Source of the DNA: Caldifarciminota bacterium | GTDB lineage: Bacteria; Hydrothermota; Hydrothermia; B15-G9; DRBW01 | Reading direction: 5' to 3' | NCBI GenBank assembly: GCA_011042705.1 | Contig: DRBW01000119.1 | Span: 1-11,659, forward strand | Length of the DNA stretch: 11,659 bases | In this document: positions 6,088-11,659 of the stretch, piece after piece | Layout of the letters: every line of letters starts with the position of its first letter | Position numbering within the stretch: the first letter of the stretch is position 1 | The notes under the pieces: generated by a model | What the model saw: the letters and a program-made list of their open reading frames with translations, nothing else | The model's database searches: none | Told to the model about the DNA's origin: nothing | Position numbers and translations under genes: made by a program

Positions 6088-9000
6088 ATGACGAAGGGGA
6101 AGAAATTCGCCATAATCGCGCTCACCCTGTTTGTCCTGCTGATTGCGGGCGGATATCTTTTTCTCAGGAGCCTTCCCTTGAGGGCCCTGAGGGGTGCTCT
6201 CGGCCCTGAGCTCTCTATCGGCCGCTATCTTTTTAATCCCTTCAGAAAGATAAGGATCGAGGATCTCGAGGTGGGAAGTTTCGCCAGGGTTGAGGGCATA
6301 ACCGTTACTTTTTCCCTTCCCGATCTTATCCGGAAGAGGGAAGTGCGTAGAATTCTCGCGGAAGGGATCAGCATTGACCTCGATTCCCTTCCAAAATCTG
6401 CCTCCAGTGGGGAGAGAGGAGGCGAACCCCTTGTTCTGCCCAGACTCAGGATCAGAGAAATCAGCCTGAAAGATCTAAGGGTCAAAAGAGGAGGGGAAGC
6501 TCTATCGGCCGATTCTCTGAACGCCAGCCTGCAAATGGGGGGAACGCTTCTTTTTGTGGACTGGAGCCTTTTGGGGATCGAATCTTCCCGTTTCTGCCTT
6601 GACAGCCTTAAGGGGAGGTTCGAGAAGAGGGCCGACCGTATCCTTTTGAAAGAGGTGGCCGCATCAGGGCCTGATCTGGAAGTGAAGCTGTCTTTCTCGG
6701 GAAGGGGAGGAAAATACGGTCTTGAGGCTTCCGACATCCGTTATGGAAAGGAAATAGGAGCGGGAAAACTTCAGGTTACCCTGAACACGGCGGATTCGAC
6801 CTTCAGGATCAACGTCAGGGACCTGAGGTTCCGGGATGAGACCTTTGAGAGATTCCTGCTTCTCGGGAAATTCAGGGGACCGGATACCCTCTATCTCTCT
6901 GACTTCCTCGCTTCAAAGGGAGAGGGCTTTATAGAGGGAAAAGGCCTGGTATCGCTCAGAGGACCATGGATGGAGATCCATGCCGATGTCAGGGGCATTG
7001 CTTTCCATCGCGACTTTGTGCTCGGAGGAAGGGTCGATCTCACGGGAAAACCGGGGGATTTCGACCTCACCGTCGATGGTGGTTATTTAAACTGGAAGAA
7101 CCTGTCGCTCGATGGAATCTATCTCAGTGGGGAATACGATGGGGGTCTTTTCAGGGCCGATGAGCTCCGTGTTGAAAACCAGAGACTCTTTCTGACCCTC
7201 AGGGGGACTTTTTCAGCATCGGGACAGAACCTCGATTTCAGGACCGAATTTCTGGATCTTTCCCTTCTCGATGCTTTCGGGGTCAAGGGAATTGAGGGTA
7301 CCGCAAAATTACGCGGGCGAGTTTCCTTTGAAAGGGGAAAGCTCGTAAACGCAGAGATCGCCGGGTCCTCAGTGGGGCTTGTCTTCCATGGGCTGGAGGC
7401 CGGCACGACGTCGGTTTACTATGAGAAAAAGGTGGCGGGCGGAAAGCTCTCGCTTTCCGCCCGCCACCTGGCCTTTCAGGAGATACAGTTTGATTCCTTT
7501 AACTTCCTCGCGCTTTTCGGAGAGAAAAGCTGGTTTGCTGCCAGAGCCGAAGGAAAGGATGCCCTCTTTAACCTGAGAGGAAGGTGGAGAAAAAAGGGGA
7601 GAGCATATGTCATCGAGCTAACCCGGGGGCAATTCAGGAGCCCCCCTTTGAGGGTCGCGCTCGGCGCACCGGTCCGGTTTGAGGTATCCGCCGACACCGT
7701 CTACCTCAGTGGAGATGATTTGTATCTCGGAAAAGATGGTATAGTGAGACATATCGAGGGCTTCATAAGAAGAGGAAAGGATGAGGTCTCTCTGGAGGTG
7801 GATGCCAGGGACTTCGATCTCTCATATCTCAGGCGCATTCTGGGGGCCGAAACTCCTCTCGAGGGGAATGCCGATTTCAGGATGACGCTGGAAGGGGCGC
7901 TCTCTGACCCCTACATCATTGTCGACGCGAGCCTGGAGAAGCCCATTTTCGGGGACTTTGCCTTTGACAGTCTGGAGCTCAAGGGGCGATATGGCAGCGG
8001 CTCGCTCGTCCTTTCCAATCTGAAGATTTACGAAGGGGGAAAGCCCTCGTGGGCCTATGCCGAGATTCCGGCCCTCCTTTCGCTGAGCCCCCTGCATTTT
8101 GAGATCCTTGATTCGGGCCTTATAAGGAGTGGAATTTACACAGAGGGAATAGATCCAACTCCTTTTCTCAAGCACCTCGGCAATTTTCTCGTGGTCGACG
8201 GCGGGGTTCTGACCCTGGATTTCAGGGTCGAGGGTGACGTTAAAAATCCGGTTTTCTCAGGGCACTTCTCCCTGAAGGCGAGGGAGGGGACTATAACATC
8301 CATAAACAGTTATTTGAGCGATTTTTACGCCAGGGGGCATTTTGAGGACGAGATCGTTTTCTTCGATACGATCTCGGGGCTCTCGGAAAAGGGCAGGCTT
8401 CTGGGTTTCGGAAGGCTGAGGATGAGGGGGCTGGCCGCCGATTCCCTCGATCTGACTTTCAGGGCGCGGAAAATTCCCGTGAGTTTTGGCCCCGATATGA
8501 ACGGGATTGCCTCGGGCACAGTTGTGTTGAGGGGTCCGCTGCCGAGGTTCTGGATAATCGGGGACATATATCTCGACGAGTTCGCCTTTGTGGCGCCCTT
8601 CGGAAGGAGTGGCGGCGGTGGAGGTCCCTCTCCATCCCCTGTGCGCTACAGGCTGCGTATAAAGGCTGATAATAACGTTTTCCTCCTCAACGAACTGGCC
8701 GAGATGGAGTTTTCCGCTGACCTCGAGTTGAAAAAGGAAGACGACATAAACACGCTTCTCTCCGGAAAACTCGAGCTTCTGGGCGGATCCTTTCTCTATC
8801 TGGACAGAAACTTTAACCTGACCGGCGGAGAGGTAGTCTTTTACAACCAGAGGGAGATCAACCCTACTCTGGACATAGAGGGCGAGACCACAGTGGCCGA
8901 ATCCATCCTGATAACGCTCAAAGTCCAGGGAACGTTGCAGGAGCCGGAGATCCACCTTACTTCGACGCCGCCGCTTTCCGAGGAGGACATAATTTCTTAC

Positions 9001-9351
9001 CTCTCCTTCGGGAAGCCTTTCAACGAAGTGCCCCTTTCCCTCTCGGATCTTGAGCTCATAAAGAGGAGAGCCCTGAACCTGGCCGAGGGCATCATATCGA
9101 AGGAATTGAGGAGGAGGCTCAGGATCCAGGAACTTGAGGTCACAACGGGGCTTGCCGGTGAGGATCCTCGTTTCACCGTTGGATTTTACCTTTCCCGCAA
9201 TTTCTACCTCCGTTATACCCACGATATCCTTGCTGTGGAGAAGGACGTCTTTCAGGCGAGGTACAGGCTGTCGCGAAGGGTTTCCCTGTACGCCGAGAGG
9301 GACAAGGAGGGAGCCTTTTCCGCTGGCCTTGAGCTTACACTCAGGTTTTGA
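6088..9351 (+). CDS. tamB: TamB-like translocation and assembly module protein (AsmA-like family)
   Basis: A 1087-residue inner-membrane-anchored periplasmic protein. Residues 7-26 form one hydrophobic membrane segment after a Lys-rich start (MTKGKK). It is followed by a long run of beta-strand repeats typical of AsmA/TamB bridge proteins, then a Gly/Pro/Ser loop near 838-850, then the TamB C-terminal (DUF490) domain. Diagnostic parts of that domain are LGGSFLYLDRNFNLTGGEVVF, INPTLDIEGET, GTLQEPEIHLTSTPPLSEEDI and SYLSFGK, with a barrel-like end at ...LELTLRF. TamB proteins link the two membranes and serve outer-membrane protein insertion or phospholipid transport; a TamA/BamA partner is not in this window. 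Length is within the variable family range (E. coli about 1260). The ATG at 6088 lacks a Shine-Dalgarno sequence. Codons 448-461 carry a perfect 18-bp palindrome. priA starts one base after the TGA, so the two genes are co-transcribed. Confidence 0.9.
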   Translation: MTKGKKFAIIALTLFVLLIAGGYLFLRSLPLRALRGALGPELSIGRYLFNPFRKIRIEDLEVGSFARVEGITVTFSLPDLIRKREVRRILAEGISIDLDSLPKSASSGERGGEPLVLPRLRIREISLKDLRVKRGGEALSADSLNASLQMGGTLLFVDWSLLGIESSRFCLDSLKGRFEKRADRILLKEVAASGPDLEVKLSFSGRGGKYGLEASDIRYGKEIGAGKLQVTLNTADSTFRINVRDLRFRDETFERFLLLGKFRGPDTLYLSDFLASKGEGFIEGKGLVSLRGPWMEIHADVRGIAFHRDFVLGGRVDLTGKPGDFDLTVDGGYLNWKNLSLDGIYLSGEYDGGLFRADELRVENQRLFLTLRGTFSASGQNLDFRTEFLDLSLLDAFGVKGIEGTAKLRGRVSFERGKLVNAEIAGSSVGLVFHGLEAGTTSVYYEKKVAGGKLSLSARHLAFQEIQFDSFNFLALFGEKSWFAARAEGKDALFNLRGRWRKKGRAYVIELTRGQFRSPPLRVALGAPVRFEVSADTVYLSGDDLYLGKDGIVRHIEGFIRRGKDEVSLEVDARDFDLSYLRRILGAETPLEGNADFRMTLEGALSDPYIIVDASLEKPIFGDFAFDSLELKGRYGSGSLVLSNLKIYEGGKPSWAYAEIPALLSLSPLHFEILDSGLIRSGIYTEGIDPTPFLKHLGNFLVVDGGVLTLDFRVEGDVKNPVFSGHFSLKAREGTITSINSYLSDFYARGHFEDEIVFFDTISGLSEKGRLLGFGRLRMRGLAADSLDLTFRARKIPVSFGPDMNGIASGTVVLRGPLPRFWIIGDIYLDEFAFVAPFGRSGGGGGPSPSPVRYRLRIKADNNVFLLNELAEMEFSADLELKKEDDINTLLSGKLELLGGSFLYLDRNFNLTGGEVVFYNQREINPTLDIEGETTVAESILITLKVQGTLQEPEIHLTSTPPLSEEDIISYLSFGKPFNEVPLSLSDLELIKRRALNLAEGIISKELRRRLRIQELEVTTGLAGEDPRFTVGFYLSRNFYLRYTHDILAVEKDVFQARYRLSRRVSLYAERDKEGAFSAGLELTLRF
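7430..7469. repeat. Perfect 18-bp inverted repeat with 4-nt loop inside tamB
   Basis: Bases 7430-7447 are the exact reverse complement of 7452-7469, around a TCTC loop. The arms are GC-rich (AGGTGGCGGGCGGAAAGC). On the minus strand the stem is followed by TTTTCTC, so it has the layout of an intrinsic terminator for antisense transcripts. On the plus strand no T-run follows. It is in frame and encodes KVAGGKLSLSARHL, so the reading frame is intact. Confidence 0.95.
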
Positions 9352-9352
9352 T

Positions 9353-11539
9353 ATGGACTACGAGCTCTACGCCCAGGTTGCCCTTCCCGGGGTTCCTGAG
9401 CTCCTGACCTACGGGGTCCCCCCTGAGCTTCGCGAGCGCCTCGTCGTGGGCCAGCTCGTCGAGGTTCCCCTGAGGAACAAGAGGGAAAGGGGAGTGGTCA
9501 TGGGCCTCCAGGATGAGCGCCCCGAGGTGGAGGGCATAAAGGCGATCTTCGGCATTCCCGATCCCGAGATATCGGTTGACGGGAAGCTCCTGGAACTGGC
9601 CCGTTGGGCATCGGATTATTACGTGACACCCCTCGGGGATGTGGTCAGGATTTTCCTTCCCCCCAGAGCGCTCACCGGCAGAAGGGTCATGGTGAGGTTC
9701 AGATCTGAGCCTGAAAGGTCCTTGAGGGGCGTAAGACAGAGGGAACTTCTCGAATTCCTCAGGGAAAGAGGACGGAGGTGGATCACTCTGAGGGGAATAG
9801 AGAAGAAGCTTGGGCGCGACTACAGGGAGCAGGTCTTCGCGCTCAGGAGGCTCGGCGCTGTAGAAATCAGGGTAAGGGCTGTCAGGAACGGGGAGAAGGA
9901 GCTATTGCCCATCCCCGGTGTGGACCTCACCCTTCCGGAGACTCCCACGGAGGAGCAGAGGGCAGCTCTGAGTCGGGTGATCCCTTACATAGAAAAGGGG
10001 AAATTCAAGCCTTTTCTCGTCCATGGGGTCACCGGATCTGGGAAAACAGCCCTGTATCTGTGGCTGGTGGAGCGCGCGCTGGAAATGGGAAGGGGTGCCA
10101 TAGTGCTGGTTCCGGAGATAGGACTCACTCCTCAGATAGCTTCCCTCTTCATAAAGCGGTTCGGGGAGAAGGTCGTCCTTTATCACAGTTCCTTTCCTCC
10201 TGAAGAGAGGCTTTGGGCGTGGAAGGCGTTGAAAAGGGGCGAGAAGAAAGTCGTCATCGGTCCGCGATCCGCTCTTTTTCTGCCCGTCCGGGATCCCGGG
10301 ATCATAGTGGTGGACGAGGAACACGATCCTTCTTACAAGCAACACGAATCTCCTCCCTTTTATAACGCCAGGGATTTGGCGATTATGCGGGGAAAAATAG
10401 AGGGGATCCCGGTTGTTCTGGGAAGCGCCACCCCTTCTTTCGAGAGCTATTTCAACGCGAGGAAAGGAAAGTACGTACTGCTCCGGCTCAAAAAGAGGGT
10501 CAGGGGTTACGCTATGCCCGATGTAGATGTGGTGGACATGAGGGAGGAGAGCAGCTCATCCATAATCAGCATCAAACTCGCCGAAGCCATTAGACATACC
10601 CTGAAAAGAGGTGGAAAGGTGATTCTTTTCCTGAACAGGAGGGGCTTTTCCCCTGTACTTCATTGTCCCGACTGCGGATTCGTTCCCAAATGTCCCAACT
10701 GTAGCGTCAGTCTTGTTTACCATCGGAGGGAGAAAAAGCTCGTCTGTCACCTCTGCGGTCATGTCGAGAATGCACCCAGCCTCTGTCCGAGGTGTGGCTC
10801 GCAGGAGATAAAGCCTCTGGGATTCGGCACTGAAAGGGTGGAGGAGGAGGTGAAAAAGCTTTTCCCCGATGAGGGATTTTTGAGGATGGATCTGGATACA
10901 ACCCGCAGACGAGGAGCTGCGGACCGCTTTTACAGGAAGTTCCTCAAGGGAAAGGAAAAGATCATGATAGGGACGCAGATGGTGACCAAGGGATTCGACT
11001 TTCCGGAGGTGGAGCTGGTGGGAGTGCTCAACGCCGATGTGGGACTCGGGTTGCCCGATTTCAGGGCCGAGGAGAGGACTTTCCAGATTCTCACCCAGGT
11101 GACGGGGAGGATCAGAAAGGGCGGGAGATGTCTTATCCAGACCTACTCCCCCGATTCCCCCTCAATAGTTTTCGCGATTAGGGGAGATTATCGCTCTTTT
11201 TACGAGAGAGAGCTTGAATCCAGGAAGGAATTTCGCTATCCCCCCTTTTACAGGCTCGCTTTCGTGGAAGTCCGTTCGAAAGACGAGTCAAAGGCCCTGG
11301 AGTTCTCTTCCCGGCTTTACGTTGAAATGCTCTCTTTAAAGGAGGAGCTCCGGCTGTCGCTGGATATCGAAGGACCTCTCGTTCCCCCTGTGGAGAAGGT
11401 AAGGGGCTATTTCAGGAGGAGGCTCCTGCTCCGATCGAACAAAACCTTTGAGATCCAGAAACTCTTAAGAGAGCTGGAGATTCCGCGTAGAGGTGATATC
11501 AGGGTCACTGTGGACGTCGATCCCCTCGATTTTCTCTGA
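9353..11539 (+). CDS. priA: Primosomal protein N' (replication restart helicase PriA)
   Basis: A 728-residue SF2 DNA helicase that recognises stalled or collapsed replication forks and reloads the replicative helicase; length matches the family (E. coli 732). The N-terminal 3'-DNA-end binding domain begins YAQVALPGVPELLTYGVP. A winged-helix region follows at about 115-180. Helicase motifs are Walker A GVTGSGKT at 225-232, VPEIGLTPQ, Walker B DEEH at 321-324, LGSATPSFES, GTERVEEEV and MIGTQMVTKGFDFP. Eight zinc-binding cysteines sit at 438, 441, 447, 450, 465, 468, 478 and 481. Motif VI reads QVTGRIRK (582-589) where PriA usually has QVAGRAGR. The start at 9353 gives the conserved N-terminus; the frame is open back to 9134 but that part overlaps tamB and is not PriA-like. 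The Shine-Dalgarno is weak (AGG near 9343), so coupling to tamB, whose TGA ends one base before the ATG, is likely. Confidence 0.95.
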   Translation: MDYELYAQVALPGVPELLTYGVPPELRERLVVGQLVEVPLRNKRERGVVMGLQDERPEVEGIKAIFGIPDPEISVDGKLLELARWASDYYVTPLGDVVRIFLPPRALTGRRVMVRFRSEPERSLRGVRQRELLEFLRERGRRWITLRGIEKKLGRDYREQVFALRRLGAVEIRVRAVRNGEKELLPIPGVDLTLPETPTEEQRAALSRVIPYIEKGKFKPFLVHGVTGSGKTALYLWLVERALEMGRGAIVLVPEIGLTPQIASLFIKRFGEKVVLYHSSFPPEERLWAWKALKRGEKKVVIGPRSALFLPVRDPGIIVVDEEHDPSYKQHESPPFYNARDLAIMRGKIEGIPVVLGSATPSFESYFNARKGKYVLLRLKKRVRGYAMPDVDVVDMREESSSSIISIKLAEAIRHTLKRGGKVILFLNRRGFSPVLHCPDCGFVPKCPNCSVSLVYHRREKKLVCHLCGHVENAPSLCPRCGSQEIKPLGFGTERVEEEVKKLFPDEGFLRMDLDTTRRRGAADRFYRKFLKGKEKIMIGTQMVTKGFDFPEVELVGVLNADVGLGLPDFRAEERTFQILTQVTGRIRKGGRCLIQTYSPDSPSIVFAIRGDYRSFYERELESRKEFRYPPFYRLAFVEVRSKDESKALEFSSRLYVEMLSLKEELRLSLDIEGPLVPPVEKVRGYFRRRLLLRSNKTFEIQKLLRELEIPRRGDIRVTVDVDPLDFL

Positions 11540-11659
11540 TTATCCTGGCAGGAAGATCTCGAAGAGGCTGCGTTTGAACTTTACGTCGGGAAGCTTCTTT
11601 ATCCAGAGCTTGAAGTCATAGTTCCAGGTGTCTCCGTAGCGGGACCACCTGAAGTTGAA
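11540..11659 (-). CDS. C-terminal end of a probable outer-membrane barrel protein, LptD-like (partial)
   Basis: The minus strand is open from the window edge to a TAA at 11542-11540, giving 39 residues with no stop. The sequence (FNFRWSRYGDTWNYDFKLWI, then KKLPDVKFKRSLFEIFLPG) alternates aromatic and polar residues as in membrane beta-strands. The WNYDFKLWIKKLPDVKF portion resembles the end of LptD/OstA-type lipopolysaccharide assembly barrels, which often finish with a strand leading to an LPDIK-like motif. This is from memory and the fragment is short, so the family is uncertain, though a real protein-coding end is well supported. Its stop codon directly abuts the priA stop at 11537-11539. 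If it is LptD, it extends the outer-membrane theme set by tamB. Confidence 0.55.
   Translation of the reverse strand, partial: FNFRWSRYGDTWNYDFKLWIKKLPDVKFKRSLFEIFLPG

Noticed and set aside
8349..8376. 8-bp inverted repeat with a 12-base loop in tamB
   Set aside because: A few 8-bp hairpins with loops of this size are expected by chance in 11.7 kb, and no T-run follows.
8257..9222. Long minus-strand open frame (321 codons) opposite the TamB C-terminal domain
   Set aside because: It mirrors the most conserved part of tamB; the translation has no family resemblance, so it is a coding shadow.
9134..9352. N-terminal extension of PriA by 73 codons
   Set aside because: This part overlaps tamB in another frame and does not look like PriA; the conserved N-terminus begins at the ATG at 9353.
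1..11659. CRISPR array, insertion sequence or phage segment
   Set aside because: No regularly spaced repeats, transposase/integrase motifs, terminal inverted repeats or abrupt change in codon style were seen.

Overview
The window looks like chromosomal DNA from an anaerobic, two-membrane (Gram-negative type) bacterium. Anaerobiosis is suggested by a pyruvate:ferredoxin oxidoreductase beta subunit. An outer membrane is suggested by a TamB-type protein, a DUF5723-like beta-barrel, a probable lipoprotein and the end of another likely barrel protein. Arginine is written mostly with AGA/AGG and ATA isoleucine codons are common, which is often seen in thermophiles. Together with the style of the lipoprotein/barrel pair, this points loosely to the Fibrobacterota or the candidate phyla around WOR-3/Hydrothermae/TA06. 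That placement is inference and weak.

Layout. (1) 2-889, plus: 3' part of porB, closed by a very strong intrinsic terminator at 904-947. (2) 980-2368, plus: gltX, glutamyl-tRNA synthetase. (3) 5550 down to 2365, minus: a two-gene operon, a 651-aa putative lipoprotein followed by a 405-aa beta-barrel protein. Its end overlaps the end of gltX by 4 bp. (4) 5551-5793: divergent intergenic region carrying a perfect-consensus sigma-70 type promoter for (5) rpmB (ribosomal protein L28), 5794-5976, plus. (6) 6088-9351, plus: a TamB-like translocation/assembly protein, probably from a leaderless transcript, followed after one base by (7) priA, 9353-11539, the primosomal helicase. (8) 11540-11659, minus: the last 39 codons of another envelope-type protein, abutting the priA stop codon.

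How the genes work together. This is a housekeeping and envelope region rather than a mobile or defence island. porB, gltX, rpmB and priA are core metabolism, translation and replication genes. The lipoprotein, barrel, TamB and terminal partial protein would all serve the outer membrane. I see no transposase, integrase, CRISPR array, tRNA or rRNA.

The points most worth a second look are a perfect 18-bp/4-nt-loop palindrome buried in the tamB coding sequence, which on the antisense strand is followed by a T-tract; the probable leaderless tamB mRNA; an altered motif VI in PriA; and the lipoprotein/barrel pair separated by one in-frame stop. I did not find a clearly new multi-gene system here.
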